Below, piece by piece: positions 6,010-14,011 of a stretch of DNA of 28,829 nt. The stretch is taken from positions 1-28,829 of IMG/VR virus record IMGVR_UViG_3300042903_000081; one strand, given 5' to 3'. The first letter of the stretch is position 1. Each line of letters opens with the position of its first letter. The stretch is from a virus. A program made the translations under genes and the position numbers. Below the pieces are notes generated by a model, which was not told the origin of the DNA, did no database searches, and worked only from the letters and a program-made list of their open reading frames with translations.

Positions 6010-6800
6010 TTGAGCAGCTAATCGAGAGCGCGCTTGCCAATGCAGTAGAGCCGAATTCTGCTCGCAGAATCTCGGCCTGGAATGCCGGCATGTGTGTTCG
6101 CCGTCTCTGGTACGGCGAGCACGGGGTCGAGCCTACAGACGCGGAAAGCTCGTTCGGGGTCATTCGCCGGTTCCTTGGCGAACAGATTGAACAACTACTT
6201 GTCACGGCTCTTGACATCACCGGTTTAAGCCTCCCTGGGGAGCAACTAGAGGCGCCAAGTCCGTTTCCCTCTGGACGGCGCATCTACACGGATTTGAATC
6301 TCGTGTTGGATGAACGAATCTTGGGCTCTGCCACGTGCCCCAAGCGCATGCGCATCTGGGACGCTCCCCAGGTGAGTGTTGTACTACACACTGCACATAA
6401 TGATTTTGTCAAGAGTACAATTCCAATTGTTGTTCCGGCTGATGTAAAAAGCATTGGGCAGTTTCAATTCGAGCGCCTTCTGGCTGGGGATTTTTCCGAC
6501 TATGAGGACCAGCTCGAAGTGTACATGCGGGCAAAGGGCGTCCCGTTGGCCATTGTGATTGGCTGCCATCGCGACTCTAGTAAGATAATTTTCGGGATTG
6601 TCCCGAGCACGGAGGCGCGGTGGGAAAAAATCAAGGGGAACATCTCGGTGGCCCTGGCTGATGAATTGCCGGAGCGCCCGTACGAGAAGAAGGAGAATTA
6701 CCCATGCGGCTATTGTCCTTATCGTTCGCTTTGTTGGTCGCCGTCGCATCCATCGGCGTCGGAGCTTATCGCGCAAGCGCAGGGAGCGTTGACTGCATAG
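6006..6800 (+). CDS. Cas4-like (RecB-family) Fe-S exonuclease
   Basis: This is a 264-residue protein. The GTG start overlaps the annealase TGA (GTGA), so translation is probably coupled. The layout matches Cas4/RecB-like nucleases: one N-terminal Cys in MCVRRLWYG (C30) and three near the C-terminus in PCGYCPYRSLC (C234, C237, C243), which would hold a 4Fe-4S cluster. The PD-(D/E)XK site is visible as an Asp-bearing strand (D96 in YTDLNL or D102), D146-V-K148 in PADVKS, and the QxxxY motif (Q169, Y173). Such enzymes resect DNA ends to leave single strands. Next to a Bet protein it takes the place of lambda Exo and would supply single-stranded DNA for annealing. The end of the gene is overprinted by the next reading frame. 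The family call is strong; polarity of resection is not visible. Confidence 0.8.
   Translation: MIEQLIESALANAVEPNSARRISAWNAGMCVRRLWYGEHGVEPTDAESSFGVIRRFLGEQIEQLLVTALDITGLSLPGEQLEAPSPFPSGRRIYTDLNLVLDERILGSATCPKRMRIWDAPQVSVVLHTAHNDFVKSTIPIVVPADVKSIGQFQFERLLAGDFSDYEDQLEVYMRAKGVPLAIVIGCHRDSSKIIFGIVPSTEARWEKIKGNISVALADELPERPYEKKENYPCGYCPYRSLCWSPSHPSASELIAQAQGALTA
6690..6695 (+). promoter_or_regulatory. Shine-Dalgarno for overlapping small exported gene
   Basis: AAGGAG lies 8 bases before the ATG at 6704, inside the nuclease coding sequence. It supports a real internal start in another frame. Confidence 0.65.
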
Positions 6801-7042
6801 AGCTCACGCGAACCTGTCTCGACACGCTGATTGAAGGCACGAGGGCGCTTGAGGCTTGCAAGCTAGAGCCTCACGCGGATGAGCTCTTTCTGAGTTACAA
6901 GAAGTTCATGGGAACCGTCACTCGCGTGGTCGAGGATTGCAATCTTCTTCTCGTGCCCATGCGAAGTGCTGGGGAGATTGCCGAGAAATGCAAGGAAACC
7001 ACGGAAAGTTTCCGGAGTCTTGCCTTGCAGTGCGCTCGGTAG
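6704..7042 (+). CDS. Small exported six-cysteine protein
   Basis: This is a 112-residue protein with a typical signal peptide: MRLLSLSFALLVAVASIGVG, then a likely signal-peptidase I site after A-S-A (residues 24-26). A lipobox is absent, so it is probably periplasmic or secreted rather than a lipoprotein. The mature part is helical and has six cysteines (31, 38, 52, 79, 96, 110), enough for three disulfides. The first 97 bases overlap the nuclease gene in another frame, and its Shine-Dalgarno AAGGAG lies within that gene. Possible roles include a periplasmic inhibitor, superinfection-exclusion factor or envelope-acting early protein. No family is recognised. It ends the rightward operon just before the convergent gap. 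Confidence 0.65.
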   Translation: MRLLSLSFALLVAVASIGVGAYRASAGSVDCIELTRTCLDTLIEGTRALEACKLEPHADELFLSYKKFMGTVTRVVEDCNLLLVPMRSAGEIAEKCKETTESFRSLALQCAR

Positions 7043-7043
7043 C

Positions 7044-7072
7044 TTGACAAAACTCGCAAGTTATGCTTTTAT
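7044..7072 (+). promoter_or_regulatory. Promoter-like sequence in convergent gap
   Basis: TTGACA (7044-7049) starts two bases after the stop of the six-cysteine gene and is followed, with a 17-base spacer, by TTTTAT (7067-7072, four of six consensus bases). No open frame of any length follows on the plus strand, so if active it would make a short non-coding transcript ending at the hairpin near 7211. Confidence 0.45.
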
Positions 7073-7078
7073 AGCAAC

Positions 7079-7217
7079 CGCACCAAGGGACCATGCCTGT
7101 TCACGCATGGTACTCCCCCTCACCCCCTGGGGGGCAGTCGGAACCGCAGCGGCTGCCCCCTGCTTCGCTTAAGCAAATGTCGGCACATGCGTCTATCTGC
7201 CGACATTTGCTCTACTT
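7079..7217 (+). ncRNA. Candidate structured small RNA
   Basis: Between the promoter-like sequence and the end of the convergent gene lie three successive stem-loops: ACCATGC/GCATGGT (7090-7096 with 7105-7111), GGGGGCAG/CTGCCCCC (7130-7137 with 7153-7160), and a 13-bp stem (7172-7184 with 7199-7211). A transcript starting near 7079 would be about 135 nucleotides and fully structured. No known RNA family is recognised. The alternative is that the hairpins serve only as bidirectional terminators for the two converging operons. Confidence 0.35.
7172..7211. terminator. Perfect 13-bp hairpin between convergent operons
   Basis: AGCAAATGTCGGC (7172-7184) pairs without mismatch with GCCGACATTTGCT (7199-7211) around a 14-base loop. 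It lies between the rightward recombination operon and the end of the leftward late operon, where a shared terminator is expected. There is no long T-run on either side (CTACTT rightward, TAAGCG leftward), so it is not a textbook intrinsic terminator. Confidence 0.6.
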
Positions 7218-7225
7218 AGAGGCCA

Positions 7226-10200
7226 CTACGGCGTAGGCGTACGTGTCCTGGTTGGCGTAACTGTTGGCGTTGGTGTCGGAGTATAGGGCGTGGGCGTTCC
7301 GAACACCACGTGTGGCGGGCGATAGTTAGGCACCACCTGCGAGCCTGGAGAGAGTCCGAGGCCAATCATGCGGGCGTTGTAGGTCTCTAAGAGGCAGAGT
7401 TCTTTCGGTTGGCATCCCGTCTGTCCACCAGCGCACATCCTGAACTCTCCTGGCAAGAAAGTCGTGAACAGGTTCGAGGTATTCGTTGCGTCAGTGGACA
7501 TCGTGCTTTGCGCATGGATTGGCCGCGAATCGAAAATTCTCCTGGCCGTGACCCACGTCGCAATGTTTTCCGAATGCGAGCCCTTGAGCTCAACAGGAGA
7601 CAGGAATCCGAGTGCAAGAGTTAGCTTGCTACCCGTTGCGAGGCTCGCCATGAGCTTCACGCAGCAGTCCAGATTATCTTGATAGCGCTTGCCACAGGCT
7701 TGCCCGTAGAAGTCGCACCAGAAGTCGCTTTCTTCGTGGAACGGCTGACACACGATGCCGCCGGTGGGCGTAGGAAGTGGTGTCGGCGTTTCGGTTGGCG
7801 TTTCGGTTATGGTGGGGGTCTGGGTTATCGTTGGAGTTTCGGTTGGTGTTCCGAGTCCTGGGCCTTCCGGCGGGAATTCGATTACTATTTCTTCGGTGGG
7901 CGTCGGAGTAGGAGTGGCAGTGGGCGTCAGAATTTCTTCTTCGCTCATCAAGAAGAACGCTTCCGGCAGGGGCGTGGGTGTCGGCGTCGGAATGAACCAA
8001 TAGACAGCTAGGCTTTCACTGCCACGATAATTGACGTTTGCAGAAAACGGCGCGCTCCCCATGAAGCTCACTCGATAATGGAGCTTGATGCCGCCTTGAG
8101 TGAGAATCGAATCCGCAGGAAGAAGGGCATTGATTCCCCAGACAGGAGTCAGATGGCCAGGGCTCACGTCCGGAGGAATGTACCTGGAATAGTTGGTTTG
8201 GTCTGACGTCGGGTACATGTTGTTCCACTGGTTTCGCCAGTACGGGCGGTTGAATGCAACTACGTCTGGTCCCCGCGTGCCGTTGATTTCTAGGGCGAGC
8301 TCCTCGATTCCCCAATCACCTGTAAGCGGCGGGTTAGCTCCCCAGTAATCACCGACCCCCTGGAATCCTGCCGTGACTCCACACACAATGGACCCTGGCG
8401 GCGGTGGATTGACCCATGTGGCACAATTCAAGTCTGGTTCGATAGTAATTTCCTTAGTGATGTAATTTGCCGTGCAGCACTCATAAGTGGCATAATAACA
8501 GATTGGTTTTGGCACCTCGCATGTGCTTTCAGTTTGCCCGCCGGTCGGACAAGAAGGCGAGGTTCCCGACACCGTCGGGCCTAAGCCAGTGCCGCTCACG
8601 CTCATTCTCATCTTATTTCCAGCAAATGTGATGTAGGACAATTGAGCATTTGGCGGACAAGTAATGCCTGCGCTTGTAGGCGTAGGACTTGCTGTCGGGG
8701 TTCGAGTTGGCGTGCTAGTCGGACCTGGCGCAGTGGGTGTAACAGTTAGCGTCGGGCTCAAGGTCGGAGTACCTTCATCGACCAAGAAGAAATCGATGGG
8801 CGTGGGCGAGCCGACTGTCGGCGTCAAAGTCGGTGTCCGAGTCGGAGTCTGAGTGCGGGTGTTGGTCGGGGTATGAGTAGGTCCGGTTGGCGTCTCCGTT
8901 GGAGTTGGAGTAATCGTCGGGGTATCTTCGTCGGTCAAGAAGAACGGCTCACTCGCTGGCGTATGAGTTCCGACAGGAGTCGGAGTGCGAGTTGGCGTGA
9001 TGGTAGGAGTATGGGTTGGGCCCGTTGGCGTTGGAGTTCGGGTGTGAGTTGGCGTCTGGGTTAGCGCGCTAGTTGGCGTTGGGCTGTCCTCGCTTACCAA
9101 GAAGAAGTCCGCTGGGCGCGCTGTTGGGGTCGGAGTTCCAGTTGGGGTATGCGTTGGCAAAGTGCCCGTCGGACTCAGTGTAGGCGAGGGCGTTGGTGTA
9201 GGAGTTTCTTCGCTGACAAGGAAGAAAAAGTCGGCTGGGGGCGCTGTTGGACCTGGAGTTCCGGTTGAAGTCGGAGTCCTGGTTGGCGTATGCGTTGGCA
9301 AAGTTCCGGTCGGAGTTGGCGTGGGCGAAAGCGTCGGTGCAGGAGTTTCTTCGCTCACAAGGAAAAAGTCAGCTGGAGGCGCCGTTGGGGTCGGGATTCC
9401 GGTTGAAGTCGGAGTCCTCGTTGGCGTATGCGTTGGCAAAGTGCCTGTTGGCGTCGGCGTAGGCGAGAGAGTTGGTGTAGGAGTTTCTTCGCTGACAAGG
9501 AAAAAGTCGGCTGGCGGGACTGTTGGGGTTGGCGTCGGTGTCTGAGTTGCAACAGAAGCAGAAGGGGTGGGAGTAGTAGTGGCGGTTCTGCTTGGGGTAC
9601 TAGTTGCGGTGCGCGTGGGAGTATGAGTCAGCGTTGAAGTTTGCGCGAAAGTCGGCGTTTCGGACGCAGTGGGCGTAGCGGTTGCTTCGTCCAGCAGGAA
9701 AAATTCAGCTACCACCGGAGTTGCCGTCGGGGTTTGAGTCGGCTGTGCTGTCGAAGTTGCGGTTCCCGTCCGCGTTGGCGTCGCAGTCGGAGTAGTCGTT
9801 CGAGTCGGAGTTCCCGTCGGAGTACTTGTCAAGCTAGGCGTCGGGCTTTCTTCGCTCAGAAGGAAGAATTCTGCGGGCGGAGCAGTCGGTGTGGGAGTAT
9901 CGGTCGGAGAGGGACTAAAGGTAGGCGTCCGCGTTGGGGTCGGCGTTGGCGTGACGGTGGGCGTAGGTGTGTCGGTTGGAAGCTGCTCTCGAAAGGCAAG
10001 CGCAACAATGTAGGAACCCCCCTGCGAGAAATTGTCACTCGCCTTGACGAATGCACAATCCCCTTGATTGGCATTCACGACCCCGCTCGAAGAGCAAATG
10101 GGCTGACTGGACGATACAGTACACGACGTTGCTGCCGAACAGGAGGAGAATGGGATTGGCGTCCTAGTGGCGCAGGGCTGGACACAGACGCGCAGCTCGA

Positions 10201-11497
10201 CCGGCGTCGGTGGCGGGGTCTCTCGCTGCACACGAAGGTTGAAAAACTGGCCCTTCACACCCACTGGTGCAAGCGGTTGGTATACCGATTGAGCCGATGG
10301 TATGAACCCGCCAGGGAGGCTCCACTCCGGCTTAGCGCCCGACCCAGTGAACGAACCAATTGTCCACGGCTGCACTTTTCCTGGAGTGGGAAGCACGTCG
10401 ATAGTTGCCCCGACAATCCCGTAGCTTGTGCTGGCATTGCCCTGTAAGTACAGCCGGTTGTTCGTGCCAACGATGCAACCAGGCAGAGAAGAACTTTTGA
10501 AGACATTTTGGTTCATCTGGGGCGACCCGCTTAGACAGCTAGTGCCACCAGACGGGTCTGTGAGGTCCAAATTCTTCGTGACGCTGAACGGGTTCGTGAT
10601 GATGAGGGATGTCGGTTCTCCGTGCAACCGGAATGCCTCCAGCGACAGAGGGATGGAGTAAAACACTGCTCCCCGAGTTATGACTGAAGAGCTTGAAGGA
10701 AGGCCAGCGAAAGTTCCGGCATCGGCCCCGCCAGACGGAACATTCATTGGTCCGAAGCTCGATGGGTTCGGTCGGTTGTTTTGTCCACGGAACGCAAGGA
10801 ATGGCAGCGGGTAGACATCGGGGCTTAAAGTGTCGCTCCCCAATTTCGTCATCCAGACTGCCGCGTTACACTCAACGCTCTGGGAGAGGCCAACGAAATC
10901 AATACGCAAATTGAATACACTAGCGTAATTATTCGCCAGCGTGGGGAAATCAATTCCTTTCTCCGCGCGACAATAGCCTGTCGAGTCGAGAACGCACTTC
11001 AGGTCCGTAAACGCCTGGTTCTTGACGACTGTGACAGTTGCCCCCGCCGCCGCTGGATTACAAACGACCTCGAAGCCCCGAACTCTGATTGCTGGCAGAG
11101 CGATACCGTGGCTCCAGTAACTTAGGTAGTCACAGCCATCGATGCCCTCATTGGTGAAGCATCTACGAGTAACGCCAGAATCAGCCCGAGTTTGGAGCCA
11201 CATTACCGCCGGAAATTCACCCGACGGAATTGGCGGAAGAGTTGGGGTCGGAGTGTTGCTTGGCGTGCTTGTGACTGTGGGCGTGGGAGTAATCGTCGGC
11301 GTCGCCGTAATCGTTGGCGAGAGCGTCGGCGTGGGCGTAAGCTCATCGACGAGAAAGAAATCCCCCGCAAGCGGAGTTGGGCTCGGCGTGGGCGTTGCAG
11401 TTTGGGCCGAAGCAACATGAGCGCTCAGCAGAAATACGAGCGCACTAAGCAGACAGCATGGAGCGAGCCGGTGGCCGCCATAGCGCATGACACACAA
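7226..11497 (-). CDS. Giant exported Pro-Thr-stalk protein with FFLxxE repeats
   Basis: This is a 1423-residue protein. The TTG at 11497 has AAGGG six bases upstream; an ATG three codons later (11488) lacks such a site. Residues 1-31 are a signal peptide ending A-S-A. Three Cys-containing, probably beta-rich domains (about 92-505, 943-1165 and 1246-1399) are joined by long Thr-Pro repeats. Each stalk is punctuated by an aromatic-acidic motif such as [14 protein letters not shown] count ten copies (nucleotides near 11350, 9860, 9695, 9498, 9360, 9220, 9098, 8935, 8785 and 7948), with variants [16 protein letters not shown] and AFFLMSEE. Thr-Pro stalks usually hold surface domains away from the cell and may be glycosylated. 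It is the last gene of the late operon, after the holin-like genes. It looks like an exported adhesin, receptor mimic or exclusion factor; the function is unknown. Confidence 0.8.
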   Translation of the reverse strand: MCVMRYGGHRLAPCCLLSALVFLLSAHVASAQTATPTPSPTPLAGDFFLVDELTPTPTLSPTITATPTITPTPTVTSTPSNTPTPTLPPIPSGEFPAVMWLQTRADSGVTRRCFTNEGIDGCDYLSYWSHGIALPAIRVRGFEVVCNPAAAGATVTVVKNQAFTDLKCVLDSTGYCRAEKGIDFPTLANNYASVFNLRIDFVGLSQSVECNAAVWMTKLGSDTLSPDVYPLPFLAFRGQNNRPNPSSFGPMNVPSGGADAGTFAGLPSSSSVITRGAVFYSIPLSLEAFRLHGEPTSLIITNPFSVTKNLDLTDPSGGTSCLSGSPQMNQNVFKSSSLPGCIVGTNNRLYLQGNASTSYGIVGATIDVLPTPGKVQPWTIGSFTGSGAKPEWSLPGGFIPSAQSVYQPLAPVGVKGQFFNLRVQRETPPPTPVELRVCVQPCATRTPIPFSSCSAATSCTVSSSQPICSSSGVVNANQGDCAFVKASDNFSQGGSYIVALAFREQLPTDTPTPTVTPTPTPTRTPTFSPSPTDTPTPTAPPAEFFLLSEESPTPSLTSTPTGTPTRTTTPTATPTRTGTATSTAQPTQTPTATPVVAEFFLLDEATATPTASETPTFAQTSTLTHTPTRTATSTPSRTATTTPTPSASVATQTPTPTPTVPPADFFLVSEETPTPTLSPTPTPTGTLPTHTPTRTPTSTGIPTPTAPPADFFLVSEETPAPTLSPTPTPTGTLPTHTPTRTPTSTGTPGPTAPPADFFFLVSEETPTPTPSPTLSPTGTLPTHTPTGTPTPTARPADFFLVSEDSPTPTSALTQTPTHTRTPTPTGPTHTPTITPTRTPTPVGTHTPASEPFFLTDEDTPTITPTPTETPTGPTHTPTNTRTQTPTRTPTLTPTVGSPTPIDFFLVDEGTPTLSPTLTVTPTAPGPTSTPTRTPTASPTPTSAGITCPPNAQLSYITFAGNKMRMSVSGTGLGPTVSGTSPSCPTGGQTESTCEVPKPICYYATYECCTANYITKEITIEPDLNCATWVNPPPPGSIVCGVTAGFQGVGDYWGANPPLTGDWGIEELALEINGTRGPDVVAFNRPYWRNQWNNMYPTSDQTNYSRYIPPDVSPGHLTPVWGINALLPADSILTQGGIKLHYRVSFMGSAPFSANVNYRGSESLAVYWFIPTPTPTPLPEAFFLMSEEEILTPTATPTPTPTEEIVIEFPPEGPGLGTPTETPTITQTPTITETPTETPTPLPTPTGGIVCQPFHEESDFWCDFYGQACGKRYQDNLDCCVKLMASLATGSKLTLALGFLSPVELKGSHSENIATWVTARRIFDSRPIHAQSTMSTDATNTSNLFTTFLPGEFRMCAGGQTGCQPKELCLLETYNARMIGLGLSPGSQVVPNYRPPHVVFGTPTPYTPTPTPTVTPTRTRTPTP
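9205..9545. repeat. Tandem 138-141-bp coding repeats in Pro-Thr stalk
   Basis: The sequence beginning TTTCTTCGCT recurs at 9205, 9346 and 9484, giving units of 141 and 138 bases that encode 46-47 residues, each with one FFLVSEE motif and one Pro-Thr stretch. More diverged units flank it at about 9081, 8920, 9690 and 9850. One unit has an extra Phe codon (DFFFLVSEE), as expected from in-frame slippage. These repeats should be prone to copy-number change and to assembly error. Confidence 0.75.
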
Positions 11498-11503
11498 GCA
11501 TTG

Positions 11504-11508
11504 CCCTT
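11504..11508 (-). promoter_or_regulatory. Shine-Dalgarno supporting a TTG start
   Basis: AAGGG on the minus strand lies six bases before the TTG at 11497. The first in-frame ATG (11488) has no purine-rich sequence at the right distance. Confidence 0.5.
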
Positions 11509-11520
11509 AACAGCGTCGAG

Positions 11521-12339
11521 TTATTCGACGGTGAGGCGGACACCGGTAGCGAACATCGTACCCTGGTAATCGTTGGTGCAGAATGGGTCATATGACACGA
11601 ACTCAAAAATCGCGTCAGCGCCTTTTAGGGCATTGATTAGGTCTGCCCGCTGCTGAGCAGTGAGGTCAGTATCGACTCGACATTCGCCAGTTAGCTCAAT
11701 CTTGGCGGGGTTGAAAAGCGCATTGTTCAGACAAAATAGATTGCCCTGCCCGAACGGGTTTCCGCCGCTCGCGTTAAGGTCCACAAGAGTGCCACTGTCC
11801 GCATGGTCCTTCAGTTTGAAAGTGATATTATAAACGTCGAGAACGCTCGCGACCGTATACACTCCGTTAATCATTGGGATTTTTCCGGATTGGATAGGCG
11901 CAGAAAATCTATCGGCATCCGTATTTTGGTAGTTAAAATCATTCGTGACAGAAAATACGGCAGGGTAATGATGCTGCACAACGTAATTGGCAGCCTGTAC
12001 ACAGAGTTTTCCGCCACTGGGACCCCCAGGCACTCTGTACATTTGAACCCAGACTTCTTTGACCTTGGTCCACCCAGTATACTTGTACTGGGCTTCGAAT
12101 CCACGGAGCCCAGCATTGACGAACGGCATCTCAATGCCCTTGAATCGGTAGTCGGTCAACAGCGGGGGAGTGCCGCTCTGCGTAAGGCCCGTAACACCAA
12201 AAACCCGCTCAGCGAATTGGCCCCATTCGACGTTTTGGCGGAGAAGCGGCCTTAGGGCGGAGCCTGGGATGTAAATGTCGGCTGCCAGAGCTTGCATTCC
12301 GAAAAGCAGGACAAGAAGGACCGGAAGGACTTTACGCAT
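11521..12339 (-). CDS. Exported beta-rich protein
   Basis: This 272-residue protein starts with a clear signal peptide (MRKVLPVLLVLLFGMQALA, cleavage likely after A19), and GGAGG lies ten bases before the ATG. The mature part looks beta-rich with four cysteines (in GKLCVQ, NLFCLNN, GECRVD and PFCTND). The segment GIEMPFVNAGLRGFEAQYKY resembles [18 protein letters not shown] in the first domain of the adjacent giant Pro-Thr protein, hinting at a shared fold. It lacks Pro-Thr repeats itself. It lies between two Pro-Thr-bearing exported proteins with gaps of 20-25 bases, so the three probably act together outside the cytoplasm. No family is recognised. Confidence 0.7.
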   Translation of the reverse strand: MRKVLPVLLVLLFGMQALAADIYIPGSALRPLLRQNVEWGQFAERVFGVTGLTQSGTPPLLTDYRFKGIEMPFVNAGLRGFEAQYKYTGWTKVKEVWVQMYRVPGGPSGGKLCVQAANYVVQHHYPAVFSVTNDFNYQNTDADRFSAPIQSGKIPMINGVYTVASVLDVYNITFKLKDHADSGTLVDLNASGGNPFGQGNLFCLNNALFNPAKIELTGECRVDTDLTAQQRADLINALKGADAIFEFVSYDPFCTNDYQGTMFATGVRLTVE

Positions 12340-12359
12340 GGCTTCGAAACCTCCTTAGT

Positions 12360-13514
12360 TCAATTGCCACATACCATGTTTTTCAGTTGGGTTGCAAGAG
12401 TGCAGGCGTCAGGACCGCCAGGCGTCGGCGTGTTCGTTGGAGTGCGGGTCTGAGTCGGTGTGGCTGTTGGCGTAGGTGTCCCCTGTGGGGCAGGAGTAAA
12501 CGTTCGCGTCGGAGTGGGCGTGAACGTTCTCGTTGGGGTCCATGTAAGCGTTGGTGTGGGCGAACTTGGCACCGAACCAACCGCGATTCGCCACACGCCC
12601 ATTGTGCGGCGAGCGCCGTACAAGTAAGGCGGAATGTATTCCAGGTAGTCGGAACTTGGGGCGCTTAGAATCTCAAGCACTTGGCCCGTCCGACTTGCGC
12701 GCACGAGAAAATTTTGCGTGCCCGCTGCCGTGCTGTTGGGCGACAAGTATACATCCGTGCCAACTACGGCGATGCCACGGGGAGCAATTTGCGCATTGGC
12801 AAGATTCTGCCCGACCGTGAGCGACCCGTTCGTGTTGCCCCACGGAGTCCCAGCGAACACATCGACCCGACTCGTTGTGTTATCGATGACCCATGCCACC
12901 GAACACGTGTGGTCGGTCGTGTAAATCCGGTTCGGGCTTTCTTTGTCCACGTCCCACAAGCCCCACATTTTGAAACTCGAAAACGGCCCAGGCTCGCAGC
13001 CGAAATCGTTCGGCTGGTTCGAGAATGGGACTGGACTCACGGAATTAGTCTGCAAATTGACGAGGTGGAGCCGATAATTCAGCGGCGATGCTTGGTAGAA
13101 CGCCACGTTGCCAAGAAGCACCTGATTGGCTCCGTAATCGGTACCCGAGAAGGACATCTCGCCCGCTCCTGGGCTGATGGTCTTAATCAGGGCGCCAGTA
13201 TTCAAATCGAGGACATCCGTTTGGCTTCCCTTGAAACCAAGAATCACGCCCTGCATCACCAAGAGGCTCGAATAGACCGCAGGGATTTGGGATTGCTGGA
13301 GAGCGATGCTTCCGTCAGCGGCAATCCGATAAAGCCGAATCACATTGCCGCTTGGCGTCTGCACTCTTTCTGAAACGTACAGATTGCCGGCGTACGAACT
13401 CACCCCCAGAATGTACGTAGGCGCTGGGAACACGCTCGTGCCGCCCATAATCCACTCGACCTGGGCAGCCGACACGCGCGCAAAGAGGAGAAAGAGAATC
13501 GCAAGCCAGGCCAT
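12360..13514 (-). CDS. Exported beta-propeller-like protein with Pro-Thr tail
   Basis: This is a 384-residue protein. The hydrophobic start (MAWLAILFLLFARVSAAQ) is a signal peptide, although it lacks the usual basic N-region. An in-frame stop lies just upstream, so no longer start is possible. Residues about 20-310 contain repeated strand motifs of the type IAPRGIAVVGTDVYLSPN and YILGVSSYAGNLYVSERV, and LDLNTGALIKTI, typical of NHL/SMP-30/WD-like beta-propellers. A Thr-Pro stalk (about 313-365) leads to a short C-terminal segment with two cysteines (ACTLATQLKNMVCGN). The tail resembles the giant Pro-Thr protein and may place the propeller on the surface. It starts 3 bases after the small membrane-protein gene, so it belongs to the late operon. 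Confidence 0.7.
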   Translation of the reverse strand: MAWLAILFLLFARVSAAQVEWIMGGTSVFPAPTYILGVSSYAGNLYVSERVQTPSGNVIRLYRIAADGSIALQQSQIPAVYSSLLVMQGVILGFKGSQTDVLDLNTGALIKTISPGAGEMSFSGTDYGANQVLLGNVAFYQASPLNYRLHLVNLQTNSVSPVPFSNQPNDFGCEPGPFSSFKMWGLWDVDKESPNRIYTTDHTCSVAWVIDNTTSRVDVFAGTPWGNTNGSLTVGQNLANAQIAPRGIAVVGTDVYLSPNSTAAGTQNFLVRASRTGQVLEILSAPSSDYLEYIPPYLYGARRTMGVWRIAVGSVPSSPTPTLTWTPTRTFTPTPTRTFTPAPQGTPTPTATPTQTRTPTNTPTPGGPDACTLATQLKNMVCGN

Positions 13515-13516
13515 GC

Positions 13517-13702
13517 TTACTTATCCGTGTTGATTTTCAGGAATGCCCCAAGAATGAGCACGATAATGGCCGCAATGAACCGTGCCCATTCTTCTGGTGT
13601 TTCTGGCCACTTGTCCGGCACAATGCCCGCAGAAATTGCTGCGCCAAGGAACGTCGTAATTGGGCCTCGGTAGACGTTTCGAGGGTCGAACGAGATGTTC
13701 AT
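13517..13702 (-). CDS. Small membrane protein, possible second holin or antiholin
   Basis: This is a 61-residue protein whose ATG overlaps the stop of the upstream holin-like gene (ATGA). One clear membrane segment lies at the C-terminus (FIAAIIVLILGAFL) and a weaker one near the N-terminus (TTFLGAAISAGIV). Small one- or two-span proteins directly beside a holin are often antiholins or co-holins. There is no sequence family I can name. Confidence 0.55.
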   Translation of the reverse strand: MNISFDPRNVYRGPITTFLGAAISAGIVPDKWPETPEEWARFIAAIIVLILGAFLKINTDK

Positions 13703-14010
13703 GTCAAGTACCTCGTAAGTTTCTTTTTCAGGATTTTCGCAAGCAAGTCAAGTACTTCGATTCCAGCCCAGGCCCCAAGGCCAGCCAGTGAGAATGCCAC
13801 GTTCGGGTACATGTAGGCAGCCTCGCGAACCATCATGCCTACGATGACCGAGGCCAACATGCTTGTCAAAATTTGCCCGATTGCGGACACTAACGGTCGT
13901 GGTTGCACCGACCACTCGACGAATGCCCTTGCTGCGCCGCCAAGGATGCCGATGGCAATCAAGGCAGCGATAAACAGAAGAAGGTCTGTCAACGACTGTT
14001 TCTCGTCCAT
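13699..14010 (-). CDS. Holin-like membrane protein
   Basis: This is a 103-residue protein. I chose the ATG at 14010 because it follows the upstream stop directly (TGACATG), with AGGTG close upstream; an alternative 14040 start would overlap the previous gene by 29 bases. Three hydrophobic segments are visible (LTDLLLFIAALIAIGILGG, ILTSMLASVIVGMMV and VAFSLAGLGAWAGIEVLDLL), followed by a Lys-rich tail (LAKILKKKLTRY). Size, three spans and a basic C-terminus fit phage holins of the LydA/holin-superfamily-III kind, which form the holes that trigger lysis. No endolysin lies beside it, which is unusual. It could instead be another late membrane protein. Confidence 0.6.
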   Translation of the reverse strand: MDEKQSLTDLLLFIAALIAIGILGGAARAFVEWSVQPRPLVSAIGQILTSMLASVIVGMMVREAAYMYPNVAFSLAGLGAWAGIEVLDLLAKILKKKLTRYLT

Positions 14011-14011
14011 G

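Noticed and set aside
4227-6030. Identical 14-mer GCTAATCGAGAGCG at 4227-4240 and 6017-6030
   Set aside because: It could be an attachment or binding site, but both copies lie within or at the end of coding sequence, there is no integrase, and two copies alone do not support a function.
6006-6800. CRISPR adaptation Cas4
   Set aside because: The Cys layout fits Cas4, but there are no cas1/cas2 genes or arrays, and the coupling to a Bet annealase fits a phage recombination exonuclease.
8660-9990. Dense short repeats that could suggest a CRISPR array or other non-coding repeat
   Set aside because: The repeats stay in one minus-strand reading frame and encode Thr-Pro stalks with FFLxxE motifs; unit length varies by multiples of three and there are no unique spacers.
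9162-10447. Long plus-strand open frames rich in Val-Gly or Arg-Ser within the stalk gene
   Set aside because: They are antisense shadows of the Thr-Pro codon repeats, have biased low-complexity translations and no Shine-Dalgarno, and lie wholly within a convincing minus-strand gene.
12681-13373. 230-residue plus-strand open frame opposite the beta-propeller gene
   Set aside because: The minus-strand gene has a signal peptide, strand motifs and operon context; the plus frame has none and no upstream Shine-Dalgarno.
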